From: Leptospira wolbachii serovar Codice str. CDC | GTDB taxonomy: Bacteria > Spirochaetota > Leptospiria > Leptospirales > Leptospiraceae | Reading direction: 5' to 3' | DNA: 64,000 nucleotides | NCBI RefSeq assembly: GCF_000332515.2 | Contig: NZ_AOGZ02000016.1 | Coordinates: forward strand, 1 to 64,000 | Part shown: positions 24,895 to 32,993 of the stretch, piece after piece | Position numbering within the stretch: the stretch's first letter is position 1 | How the letters are laid out: every line of letters starts with the position of its first letter | Notes under the pieces: model-generated | The model's input: only the letters and a program-made list of their open reading frames with translations | Told to the model about the DNA's origin: nothing | Databases searched by the model: none | Translations under genes and position numbers: made by a program

Positions 24895-25541
24895 CTAGAC
24901 CCACCACCTTGGTTTTTGTTTCCTTTATGATGTGGTTTCTTTTTATTTTTCCATTTGCGACTATTGTGACCGCTGGGTTTTGTCTCTTGGTCATCTTTTT
25001 TCTTTTGTGGATGTTGGTGGTGATGGTGTTTTTTATCTGCAAATGCCTTTTCCTTCTTCTGCTCCCTTTCTTTCGCAAACCTTAATTTTTCATCACCATA
25101 CAATTGGATATAACCAAATAAAAAGGCAGCGAGAATACCGTGAATTCGCTCCCATTGTTTTTTATCTAATTCACCAAAAACCGAATGTTCGGCAAAAGGA
25201 CCCGAATGTAATTTAAAAGCAGTTAAAGATGTTTTCAATCGAAGTAGTGCTGAATCTGCATCTCCCAAGTCTTTTGGTGGGAACCCTGGAATTTGGTTTG
25301 CTTTCGTGTAACTTCCTTTCGATAGGAGTTTTGCAAATTTATACTTACCTAATATTTTGTTAATCGTATTTCTTTTGTTTGTAGATCCGATTCTTTGGAT
25401 CGATAATTCGATTGATTCTGCTAAAAAATCATAAACTTGGCTTAAACTAATATCTGCTTTTTGTTTTTTTTCACAAGTTATAATGATTGATAACTCTCTT
25501 TCGATATCATCTATCGTTTTAAGTTTTAAAATTGACTTCAT
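24891..25541 (-). CDS. Hypothetical DUF1569/DinB-like protein with basic His/Lys-rich tail
   Basis: 216 residues. The first 150 are helical; GPFAEHSVFGELDKKQWERIHGIL recalls the HPFFGxLTxxEW segment of DUF1569/DinB-like proteins, a weak match. The last 55 residues are low-complexity and strongly basic (KKHHHHQHPQKKK, KKPHHKGNKNQGGG), suited to RNA or metal binding. Lies 8 nt after parB on the same strand and so may belong to the partition operon, with the FMN reductase last. Confidence 0.65.
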   Translation of the reverse strand: MKSILKLKTIDDIERELSIIITCEKKQKADISLSQVYDFLAESIELSIQRIGSTNKRNTINKILGKYKFAKLLSKGSYTKANQIPGFPPKDLGDADSALLRLKTSLTAFKLHSGPFAEHSVFGELDKKQWERIHGILAAFLFGYIQLYGDEKLRFAKEREQKKEKAFADKKHHHHQHPQKKKDDQETKPSGHNSRKWKNKKKPHHKGNKNQGGGSR

Positions 25542-25548
25542 TTTTCCT

Positions 25549-26259
25549 CTACTCGTTGATTCCGTATTTCTTTTTAAGTGAACCTAATTCTTTCAAAAAG
25601 TTATCTCTCACTTTTCCGTTAAGTTTACTTACATTGATACTAATACGGCTGATTCCAGCTCCAACTCGGGGTGAAATGATTTCACCCCCTCTGTTCTCTT
25701 TACGTTTTAGTAATTCCTCAAGGTTCTTTACTGAAAGTGGTTTTCCGCTGATCATTAGTTCCATTACAGATTTTTGATCCAACCTAGCGATACTGCTAAG
25801 TTGTTTTACATACCTTCCACTGTAACCCAACAATTCAGATACTTCTTCTGCCGTTTTCCTTTTTTCTTTTCGAAGAAACTGAATTGCTTTACCTACTTCC
25901 CAAGGATTCAAGTTCTTCCTTTTTTCGTTCTCCGCAAGAGACATTTCATAACAAACATCTTCATTTGCATCTGTGATAATTGCAGGGATTTCTTTCCAAC
26001 CCAACTTAAGCGCTGCACGATAACGACGTTCGCCCGCCACAATCAGATATTTTCCTTTATCTTTCCGAACTAAAATTGGTTCGATCAGTCCCAACCTTTC
26101 CATCGAAGGCACTAAATCCATTGTGTCATCACGACCAATTAAGCGAGGCTGAGTGGGGTTCGGGAATATCTGACTAAGCTCCAAATGAGAAGGATTTTTT
26201 TTCTTTTCAGAGTATGCAGAAATTAAATCTAAAGCTTGAAACTCAGTTTTTTTGGACAT
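25549..26259 (-). CDS. parB: ParB/Spo0J-type partition protein (locus 1)
   Basis: 236 residues: N-terminal ParB/Srx CTPase domain (LSQIFPNPTQPR, LIVAGERRYRAALKLGWKEIPAI in split form, with the GERR motif), then the helix-turn-helix centromere-binding domain (NPWEVGKAIQFL, TAEEVSELLGYSGRYVKQL), and a short C-terminal dimer part. Overlaps parA by 17 nt. A perfect palindrome lies inside its 3' third (25668-25688), encoding GGEIISP, and recurs upstream of parA; it is the best candidate binding site. Confidence 0.93.
   Translation of the reverse strand: MSKKTEFQALDLISAYSEKKKNPSHLELSQIFPNPTQPRLIGRDDTMDLVPSMERLGLIEPILVRKDKGKYLIVAGERRYRAALKLGWKEIPAIITDANEDVCYEMSLAENEKRKNLNPWEVGKAIQFLRKEKRKTAEEVSELLGYSGRYVKQLSSIARLDQKSVMELMISGKPLSVKNLEELLKRKENRGGEIISPRVGAGISRISINVSKLNGKVRDNFLKELGSLKKKYGINE
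25668..25688. promoter_or_regulatory. Candidate parS palindrome inside parB (locus 1)
   Basis: Two perfect 10-bp arms, GGGGTGAAAT and ATTTCACCCC, around one central base. On the minus strand it is base-for-base the same as the element at 27226-27246. Two exact inverted copies, 1.56 kb apart and both tied to parAB, are very unlikely by chance. It holds GTGAAA and TTTCAC, the half-sites of classical parS, but in swapped order. Confidence 0.7.
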
Positions 26260-27169
26260 CGATTTTACTTTTAACCTCTACTGCTAGTTCTCTAAAATTT
26301 TTCATTGTGGCTAAGTCGATTTTTGCTAAAAAGGACATCTTTGCCTGAGCCTGAGGAATAGCCTCCCGTCTTTGAATCACTGTTTCAAAAACAGGAAAAT
26401 ATTTTTTTACCCCTTCCGCCAAACCAGCTAGGGCCTTTTGTCCCTCATATTGATTCAGAACAGCACCCAATAATTTGAGTCTTTGGTTTGCCTTTCTTTG
26501 GATTTTCTGAAAGGTCTCATACAAATCTCTAATTCCTTGCAAACTAAAAGCTCTAGTTTGAATCGGAACAAGTATATAGTCGGCACAGATCAAAGCATTT
26601 TCCAATATAAGGCCAAGAGATGGAGGGCAATCGATAATTATATATTCATACCTCGAACGCAGGGGAAGGATCGCTTCATTTAATAATTCGAAATCATCTC
26701 TTTCATACGGAGTAGTTAAATTTGCAAGCTCCAAAGTAGAAGGAAGTAAATCGAAATTTTCGCCAATTGTTTTGATAGCAGGTTCAATATTTCGCGCTTT
26801 TTTCCCGCGGTAACCTAAGTAATCCATCACAGATGGTACATCATCTTTCAAAAAAAGTTGCGTTGCGTTTGCTTGTGGATCCCAATCGATTAATAATACT
26901 TTATGATTTTCTGCAAGAGCTTCGGCAAGATACAAACTAATGGTCGTTTTCCCCTCCCCTCCTTTTTGGTTTGATATTGCAATTACATGACTATCAAAAC
27001 CATCAGTTTGAGTAGGTTCAAAATATTTCAGCAAAACAGACTGCTTAAATTCACCAGTTTTCCATCCGGGTACTTTTAAACTAGATACCTTGCCCGAAAA
27101 CTCACCAATGTTTAAACCAACGAATTTAGCCGCTTCCTCTTCAGTCAATGTAGGATCCGTTTTGTTCAT
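26243..27169 (-). CDS. parA: ParA-type partition ATPase (locus 1)
   Basis: 308 residues: an N-terminal extension of about 55 residues (TEEEAAKFVGLNIGEFSGKVSSLKVPGWK in split form, excisionase/MerR-like), then the ATPase with deviant Walker A QKGGEGKTT (E in place of the usual V), LLIDWDPQANATQ, and YIIIDCPPSLG. N-terminal extensions of this kind mark type Ia plasmid ParAs that also repress their own operon. A perfect palindrome lies 52-82 nt upstream of the start. Drives segregation of a replicon. Confidence 0.93.
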   Translation of the reverse strand: MNKTDPTLTEEEAAKFVGLNIGEFSGKVSSLKVPGWKTGEFKQSVLLKYFEPTQTDGFDSHVIAISNQKGGEGKTTISLYLAEALAENHKVLLIDWDPQANATQLFLKDDVPSVMDYLGYRGKKARNIEPAIKTIGENFDLLPSTLELANLTTPYERDDFELLNEAILPLRSRYEYIIIDCPPSLGLILENALICADYILVPIQTRAFSLQGIRDLYETFQKIQRKANQRLKLLGAVLNQYEGQKALAGLAEGVKKYFPVFETVIQRREAIPQAQAKMSFLAKIDLATMKNFRELAVEVKSKIDVQKN

Positions 27170-27220
27170 AACCTACCAAATGGTGCGTGAGACTGCCCAC
27201 CCTGTCAATTTAATTATGTC

Positions 27221-27251
27221 TCTTAGGGGTGAAATCATTTCACCCCTAAGA
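27221..27251. promoter_or_regulatory. Candidate parS/operator palindrome upstream of parA (locus 1)
   Basis: A perfect palindrome with 15-bp arms around one base; the inner 21 bp (arms GGGGTGAAAT/ATTTCACCCC) repeat the element in parB, and the outer arms TCTTA/TAAGA are extra. It precedes parA on the minus strand, next to a CATAAT that could be a -10. It could serve as centromere, autoregulatory operator, or both. Confidence 0.72.
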
Positions 27252-27353
27252 ACACCCACCCCTAGAACGAAGAAAACAAAAACCATACCTTGACACCTCC
27301 CCCAGATTTAATTTAGGAATTTACAACTGAGAGGTAAAATAGATCCTAAGTTG

Positions 27354-28379
27354 GTGCCTAAAATATACAAATTTGCCTTTTTATTTTTACTCTTAAGCAT
27401 AACTCCAGTATCCGCAGAAATAATATGGGGGCCTACAATTGAAAGATCCGGTGGAGAATATATTTTCGAAACAGGAAACAAATATCCAAATCTATCGGGA
27501 ATTCGTGGGGGCTCACGAATCTCATTTCCGAGAACGTTTTCGTTACTCGGTATTCAGGGTATTATCACCAAAGAACGCTGGGAAGTAAGCGGTTCATTTA
27601 AGACAACCGGTTGGTCTCAAAAATCAGGTGAAGCCCGTGATGAAGATTTTTTCCTCGGCTCTATATCCACGGAGAATACGACTAATATCGCAACACGTGA
27701 ATGGAGTTACAGAGACTCTGCAACCGTTTATGCTGGAAGTCGAAACTTCGCTGACGGCAAAGGAAAATCAACTGTCTCCGAAAATAGAGCTGAATTCTAC
27801 GGAAGATATTACTTCCAGAGTGCAAACCCAAACTACTGGGCAGATGGCTCCGGTTTTTTTCTATCCGCAGGAGTAAGATATTCTTATTTCAAATATTTAT
27901 TCTATGACGTGAACCAATTTATAGAATCCAATCCTGTCTTTTATGGTCCCATCGGAATCGGTCTTAGTTTTTCGAACGATCTCTGGGAATTTTTTGCCGG
28001 AGGTGGATATCGTTATTCCGCTGGCAATTTTTACCTAGACCTCAGCCTTATGCCATCTTTTGGAAGAATCAAAACCAGAGATTTTCACGTACAACGATCC
28101 ATCAATTTCTTCTCAGAAAACTACGGTTTAGGTTGGGCATCAAAAGCAGAAGTTGGTTACAAAATGGGACCAAGTTGGTTGAGTTATCTAAGAATCAACC
28201 ACAGAAGATTTTTTTCCGAAGGTAGATTTACGTCACAAGGTGGGCTAACAAGCGAAGACATTGCTTCAAATTTAGTCAGCGGATTTAAATCACATATCAA
28301 TATAAAGGATTATTCAATCGAAATTGGATTACTTAATAAACTAGATTGGAACCAAAAATCAGAAAACTCTGAAAAGTAG
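27354..28379 (+). CDS. Probable outer-membrane beta-barrel protein
   Basis: About 341 residues; start GTG at 27354 or TTG at 27351, GAGAGG lies rather far upstream. A signal peptide ending in VSAE is followed by alternating hydrophobic/aromatic strands with many Gly, Tyr, Trp and Ser (GFFLSAGVRYSYFKYLFYD, WEFFAGGGYRYSAGNFYLDL). That pattern is typical of a transmembrane beta-barrel. Its start (WGPTIERSGGEYIFETG) does not match a family I can name. Function unknown. Confidence 0.72.
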   Translation: MPKIYKFAFLFLLLSITPVSAEIIWGPTIERSGGEYIFETGNKYPNLSGIRGGSRISFPRTFSLLGIQGIITKERWEVSGSFKTTGWSQKSGEARDEDFFLGSISTENTTNIATREWSYRDSATVYAGSRNFADGKGKSTVSENRAEFYGRYYFQSANPNYWADGSGFFLSAGVRYSYFKYLFYDVNQFIESNPVFYGPIGIGLSFSNDLWEFFAGGGYRYSAGNFYLDLSLMPSFGRIKTRDFHVQRSINFFSENYGLGWASKAEVGYKMGPSWLSYLRINHRRFFSEGRFTSQGGLTSEDIASNLVSGFKSHINIKDYSIEIGLLNKLDWNQKSENSEK

Positions 28380-28415
28380 TACCGAAAACAGAAGAATAAA
28401 ACTTTCTAACATAAA

Positions 28416-29090
28416 ATGATAGATTTAGAAATCGAAAGAAAAACTACGAAAGGAAGAAACATTTCACTAGTCGTATATCAGAATGGAAAGGTAGTATTAA
28501 AACATCCAGCAAAAGTTCCCAAAAAACAATTGGAAGAATTCTTGTCGGAAAAAAAAGAATGGATTCTTTCCAAACTTAAACAACTTCCGAAAGATATCCC
28601 TCAAAAGCTGAAATTCGAAGACGGAGAAAAAACTCATATTTTTGGGAATCCAACAACCATCCGCTTAAGTCCGAAAAAAATAAATATCTTCCAAAACGAA
28701 ATTCTTCAGCTCCCAAATACTAATAACGAAAATTCTCGAATTCGCAAAGGTAAACTTCTATTGAAGCAAATACTCTTAGAGAAAATACAACCATTGGTAG
28801 AGAGAACATCCCTTGCCTTAAATACTAAAGTCTCAAAAGTCTCAATCAAAACAATGCGTTCTCTTTGGGGGAGTTGTAATTCAAGAAATCAAATTTCATT
28901 GAACTTAAGCTTAGTTCATTGCCCAGATCCGATTATTGAATACATCATCTTACATGAAATCGCGCATACTATCGAACACAACCACTCTTCAAAGTTTTGG
29001 AAGATAGTTGAATCACAAAACCCTGACTACAAAACTTCTGAAAAATGGCTCAAAGAAGTTGGAAAAAAATATATATATTATCTGAATTAA
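28416..29090 (+). CDS. YgjP/WLM-type zinc metallopeptidase-like protein
   Basis: 224 residues of the DUF45 (YgjP) family: N-terminal beta domain, the TMRSLWGSCNSRNQISLNLSLVH segment in split form, and the zinc motif HEIAH at about residues 180-184 with a further His in HNHSSKFW. Predicted soluble; members are putative peptidases, some tied to restriction systems, but the physiological substrate is unknown. Ends with its stop adjoining the next ATG (29091). Confidence 0.88.
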   Translation: MIDLEIERKTTKGRNISLVVYQNGKVVLKHPAKVPKKQLEEFLSEKKEWILSKLKQLPKDIPQKLKFEDGEKTHIFGNPTTIRLSPKKINIFQNEILQLPNTNNENSRIRKGKLLLKQILLEKIQPLVERTSLALNTKVSKVSIKTMRSLWGSCNSRNQISLNLSLVHCPDPIIEYIILHEIAHTIEHNHSSKFWKIVESQNPDYKTSEKWLKEVGKKYIYYLN

Positions 29091-29579
29091 ATGAAACAAA
29101 AAATCAAAGTTCTATTTATATGTTTAGGCAACATTTGTCGCTCTCCCGCAGCTGAAGGTGCATTTCTAAACCTGGTAAAGCAAAGAAAGATGGAACATCT
29201 ATTTGAAATCGATTCCTGTGGAACCTCTGGATATCATGATGGTGATTTAGCAGATCCAAGGACTCGGAAAGTGGCGGAGAAAAGAGGGATCCGGTTAACT
29301 CACAGATCAAGGAAACTAAATAAAGCAGATTTAGCGCATTTCGACTATTTGTTAGTCATGGATGAAACCAACTTTTTGGATGTTATGAGTCTAACTAGTG
29401 AGAAAAAGATTCAAGAAAAGATATTCCTGTTTGGTAGGTTTAGAAGTGATGCAGGTGCACCCATGATTCCTGATCCATATTATAAAAACGAAACTGCATT
29501 TGAAGGCGTACAGGATCTTGTAGAAGATTGTTCTTTAGGTTTTTTAAATTTTCTAGGAGAAGACAAATGTCTCAAATAA
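29091..29579 (+). CDS. Low-molecular-weight protein tyrosine phosphatase
   Basis: 162 residues with the CX5RS active-site loop CLGNICRS at the N-terminus (Cys11, Arg17) and the general-acid Asp in DPYY near residue 129. Cleaves phosphotyrosine, or phospho-arginine in some members, in the cytosol. Packed between the YgjP-like gene and the NADH dehydrogenase gene, which overlaps its 3' end by 13 nt. Confidence 0.93.
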   Translation: MKQKIKVLFICLGNICRSPAAEGAFLNLVKQRKMEHLFEIDSCGTSGYHDGDLADPRTRKVAEKRGIRLTHRSRKLNKADLAHFDYLLVMDETNFLDVMSLTSEKKIQEKIFLFGRFRSDAGAPMIPDPYYKNETAFEGVQDLVEDCSLGFLNFLGEDKCLK

Positions 29580-30838
29580 AGAAAAAGGTTTTAATCATTG
29601 GAGCTGGGTTTGGTGGATTACAAGTAATCAAAACTCTGGCAAACCATAAGTTGTTTGATATCACCGTCGTTGATAAAAAAAATCACCACCTCTTCCAACC
29701 ACTTTTATACCAAGTTGCAACTGCGGTATTATCACCCGCTGACATCGCAATTCCCTCCAGATCCATTACAACAAAATACAAAAACGTCAAAATCCTCCTA
29801 GGCGATGTCACTGAAATCGATTTCAAAAACAGACAAGTTAAATTCCAAAATAACTCAGAAACCTATGACTACTTAATCCTCGCAACAGGAGCAAGAACTA
29901 GTTATTTTGGGAACCATAGTTGGAAAGAGAAAACTTTAGGTTTAAAAAACCTGAAAGATGCTCTGGCAATTAGAAGAAGGATTCTACTTTCTTTCGAACA
30001 GGCAGAGTTAATCGGTAACTACGAAAAAGCAAAAAGTTTTATGCACTATGTAATTATTGGAGGAGGACCAACGGGTGTGGAACTTGCGGGCTCTATTGCA
30101 GAATTATCTCATAATATCATCCGTAAAGACTTTCGCAATATCGATTCCGGTATGACAAAAGTCACACTCATTGAAGCCGGGCCTAGATTACTCACTGCGT
30201 TTAGCGAAAAATCCAGTGCCTTTACCAAAGAAAAATTAGAGAGTAGGGGAGTGGAAGTTCTGACAAGTTCTCCAGTTTTAGACATTACAGACACCGGTGT
30301 CGTACTCAAAGATAGAACCATTGAGTCCAAAACTGTAATCTGGGCTGCAGGGGTAGAGGGTTCAGAGTTAGCAAAAAATATATCACTTAACAAAGATAAG
30401 GCGAACAGAATCATCGTAGATGAATTTTGTCGGACAATTGACTATCCAGAAGTATTTGTCATTGGAGATGCAGCAAACTATAGCAGAGGGCTCACACGGC
30501 CACTGCCAGGTGTCTCTCCAGTCGCCATGCAACAAGGAAGATACGTTGCTAAAATCATCGAATCGATCGAAAAAAAGAAAATCATTTCTCCATTCCATTA
30601 TTTTGATAAAGGGAATATGGCAACCATTGGTAGAACCGACGCAGTCGCTGAATTCGGAAAAATTCGGTTAAAAGGAATTTTGGGGTGGCTTGGTTGGCTC
30701 TTTGTTCATCTCGTTTATCAGGTAGGATTTAAAAACAAAGTGAGTACTCTACTTAGCTGGGTGTGGAGTTATCTAACATTCCGCGCAGGGTCTAGGCTCA
30801 TCCAAGAAGAAATGGATGAACTTTCAGTTCGATCTTAA
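29567..30838 (+). CDS. ndh: Type II NADH dehydrogenase (NDH-2)
   Basis: The start is set at the ATG at 29567 (MSQIKKKVLIIG), with GGAG 8 nt upstream. 423 residues: FAD-binding GAGFGGLQ at the N-terminus, NHHLFQPLLYQVAT, NAD-binding IIGGGPTGVELAGS, and VFVIGDAA for FAD. The C-terminal part has hydrophobic stretches (ILGWLGWLFVHLVYQVGF) for membrane attachment. Passes electrons from NADH to quinone without pumping protons. Three genes from 28416 form one packed unit. Confidence 0.93.
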   Translation: MSQIKKKVLIIGAGFGGLQVIKTLANHKLFDITVVDKKNHHLFQPLLYQVATAVLSPADIAIPSRSITTKYKNVKILLGDVTEIDFKNRQVKFQNNSETYDYLILATGARTSYFGNHSWKEKTLGLKNLKDALAIRRRILLSFEQAELIGNYEKAKSFMHYVIIGGGPTGVELAGSIAELSHNIIRKDFRNIDSGMTKVTLIEAGPRLLTAFSEKSSAFTKEKLESRGVEVLTSSPVLDITDTGVVLKDRTIESKTVIWAAGVEGSELAKNISLNKDKANRIIVDEFCRTIDYPEVFVIGDAANYSRGLTRPLPGVSPVAMQQGRYVAKIIESIEKKKIISPFHYFDKGNMATIGRTDAVAEFGKIRLKGILGWLGWLFVHLVYQVGFKNKVSTLLSWVWSYLTFRAGSRLIQEEMDELSVRS

Positions 30839-31078
30839 GTTATAACGATTTTTGTCTGATTCAGATACACATTTTTTATAGGCTAACTCTGCATTGCCAA
30901 TCCATACCGATGAATTGAGTTCAGTGTTTCCGTTAGCTGTATGTCTTTCAAGAATAGGCAACATAAAGAGATAACTTCTATTTCTAGTTTTTTCACACTC
31001 CTCTCGAAATTGATCCTCGCGAGAGAATTGAGCACAGGATGAGAATAATAAAAACAAAACCAATGGTACTCTGATCAT
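30824..31078 (-). CDS. Small lipoprotein, hypothetical
   Basis: 84 residues with a signal peptide ending in LLFSSC, a good spirochaetal lipobox (Cys at about 15). The mature part has two further cysteines (REECEK, KKCVSE) and no recognised domain. Starts in a 4-nt overlap with the end of the upstream gene at 31075 and overlaps the ndh end by 15 nt on the other strand. Confidence 0.72.
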   Translation of the reverse strand: MIRVPLVLFLLFSSCAQFSREDQFREECEKTRNRSYLFMLPILERHTANGNTELNSSVWIGNAELAYKKCVSESDKNRYNLRSN

Positions 31079-31503
31079 TTCGATTGGCTTACTAGGTTTT
31101 GCAATTCCCCTAATTCAGAGGATTGTTCTTTAGAGAGATGTGATTGGTTAGATTCAAGAAAACGTAGATCTTCTTCTGCTTTTATTAATTGAGACTGTTT
31201 GTATTCAGGTTTGTGACTCACTTTCAGGACCACTTCTCCTTTGTAACCCGTATCGCCATTGGCTTCAAGAATAATAGACCTTGCGCGTTTTAAATAACTC
31301 GGAATTAATTTCTGAACGGGAGCATCCTTTGAATATTCAGTAAGTCCAAAACTTAATAGGGTAATTTTTTTTCGATGGATCGAAGTGGCATCAGCTTTTG
31401 TTTCGCAGTCAGATAAACTCTGACATATCGCTTTTGGTTTGGAATCTGCCAATAGGGGGAACTCGAGAAGAATCAATAGGGAGAGAAAAAGAAAACGATT
31501 CAT
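31075..31503 (-). CDS. Secreted hypothetical protein, 142 aa
   Basis: The start is set at the ATG at 31503 (MNRFLFLSLLILL). A signal peptide ends near LLADS; the mature protein has one disulfide candidate (AICQSLSDCET), a segment with basic and beta-prone residues, and a C-terminal helix (QLIKAEEDLRFLESNQSHLS). Couples to the lipoprotein gene by ATGA overlap, so the pair is one operon of envelope proteins of unknown role. Confidence 0.68.
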   Translation of the reverse strand: MNRFLFLSLLILLEFPLLADSKPKAICQSLSDCETKADATSIHRKKITLLSFGLTEYSKDAPVQKLIPSYLKRARSIILEANGDTGYKGEVVLKVSHKPEYKQSQLIKAEEDLRFLESNQSHLSKEQSSELGELQNLVSQSK

Positions 31504-31595
31504 GAACAAATTTGATAGAGAAAGGAAAAAAGAATCAAGCGTAAATCGAAAAGATAAATGTTTACAATGGGAAGGAATCGAAAAGCCTTAGGTAT

Positions 31596-32441
31596 ATGTT
31601 GCCGATTTCGATTCACACAAAATTCCACTCCATAGAGGGGGTTGAGTGGGGGAATCCACAGGGAATACCTATCCTTGCTTTTCATGGCTGGCTAGATAAT
31701 GCCAATAGTTTTGCACCTCTAGCAGAGTTTTTTACAGATTACCGCTTCATCTCAATCGACTTCCCAGGTCATGGGAAATCCAGTCACAAACCAGAAAATA
31801 CTGTTTACTATTTTGCTGAATATGCACTGGAAGTTGTATCTATAGCGCAAGCCCTTGGGTTAGAGGATTTTATTTTAATGGCACATTCTATGGGCGCCGC
31901 CGTTTCAACGTTAGTTGCAGGAACCAATCTTTTAAAAATCAAAAAACTTGTTCTAATCGAATCACTAGGCCCACTCACCAACCTTTCAGAATCAGCTCCA
32001 GATATACTTACAGAAGCTATCAAACAAATACTTCACCCAAGGACCAAAAAAGAAACTTTTTTTCCCAATATGGAATCGGCTGTGGGCGTTCGAATGCGCG
32101 CAGGCGATATGAAAAAAGAATCCGCAGAAATTCTAATGGAACGAGGGATTGAAAAAACCCCGAAAGGATTAAAACCAAGAAGAGATTTAAGACTTCATTA
32201 TAATTCTTTTTTCCGTTACACAGAAGAACAAATTGTTTCATTTTGCAATCGGATCGGATGTCCAACATTACTAGTCTTAGGTGACAAATCAGGATTCCCG
32301 ATCGCAGAAAAATACAAACACCGAAAAGATGCAGTGAAACTCTTAACGGAAGTAATCCTACCTGGTGGCCACCATTTACACATGGATTCTCCCAAAGAAG
32401 TTTCCGCTGTCATTATAGAATTTTTAGAAAAAAATAATTAA
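31596..32441 (+). CDS. Alpha/beta-hydrolase
   Basis: 281 residues with the alpha/beta-hydrolase layout: oxyanion-hole HGWLDN near 30, nucleophile elbow in MAHSMGAA with Ser at about 98, ISIDFPGHGKS, and the catalytic His in LPGGHHLHMDSP near the C-terminus. Substrate unknown; lipid or ester hydrolysis is plausible. Followed 9 nt later by a thioesterase-like gene. Confidence 0.9.
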   Translation: MLPISIHTKFHSIEGVEWGNPQGIPILAFHGWLDNANSFAPLAEFFTDYRFISIDFPGHGKSSHKPENTVYYFAEYALEVVSIAQALGLEDFILMAHSMGAAVSTLVAGTNLLKIKKLVLIESLGPLTNLSESAPDILTEAIKQILHPRTKKETFFPNMESAVGVRMRAGDMKKESAEILMERGIEKTPKGLKPRRDLRLHYNSFFRYTEEQIVSFCNRIGCPTLLVLGDKSGFPIAEKYKHRKDAVKLLTEVILPGGHHLHMDSPKEVSAVIIEFLEKNN

Positions 32442-32450
32442 GGACACTGA

Positions 32451-32993
32451 ATGAATCAACCCATAGAAAATCCCTCCAAACATGGTTACGAAATCCATCA
32501 CGATACTTGTTTTGGGTGTGGGAAAGAAAACCCGCTAGGACTTGTTGCAGACTTCACTTTTCACGATGAAACCGGAGAAGTAAATTTTACTTATAGTTTC
32601 AAAAAGATGTATAACGGAGCTCCCGGTTTTGTGCATGGAGGAATTCTTTCTACTGTTTTGGACGAAGCTATGGGTGGTCTCTGTTTTCATTTAGGTTATA
32701 TTGTAATGACAGACACGATGAGTTTCAAATTCCATAAAGCAACACCTGTAGAAAAGGAATTACTCATTCGTGCGTGGCCAATTAAAAAAGCGAAACGTAA
32801 AGTATTATTAGAATGCGAACTTACATCACTAGATGGAGAGATTCTTTATGTAAAAGGAGAGGGAGCTTTCCATATACTGCCTCCACGTTTTTTCTCTGAT
32901 AAATTAACCGGAGGAAAAATAGCGATTGCGAATGAATTGCTATCGGTAAATAAATTGAAACGCGCACATCTCTTTGATAGGATAGAAACATGA
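32451..32993 (+). CDS. PaaI-type hotdog thioesterase
   Basis: 180 residues; CFGCGKENPLGL (about 19-30) and NGAPGFVHGGILSTVLDEAMG match the PaaI/THEM4 group, with the active-site HGG and Asp/Glu. Probably cleaves acyl-CoA thioesters in the cytosol. The next gene begins in a 4-nt overlap, so it is in one transcript with the hydrolase before it and the MORN lipoprotein after it. Confidence 0.85.
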   Translation: MNQPIENPSKHGYEIHHDTCFGCGKENPLGLVADFTFHDETGEVNFTYSFKKMYNGAPGFVHGGILSTVLDEAMGGLCFHLGYIVMTDTMSFKFHKATPVEKELLIRAWPIKKAKRKVLLECELTSLDGEILYVKGEGAFHILPPRFFSDKLTGGKIAIANELLSVNKLKRAHLFDRIET

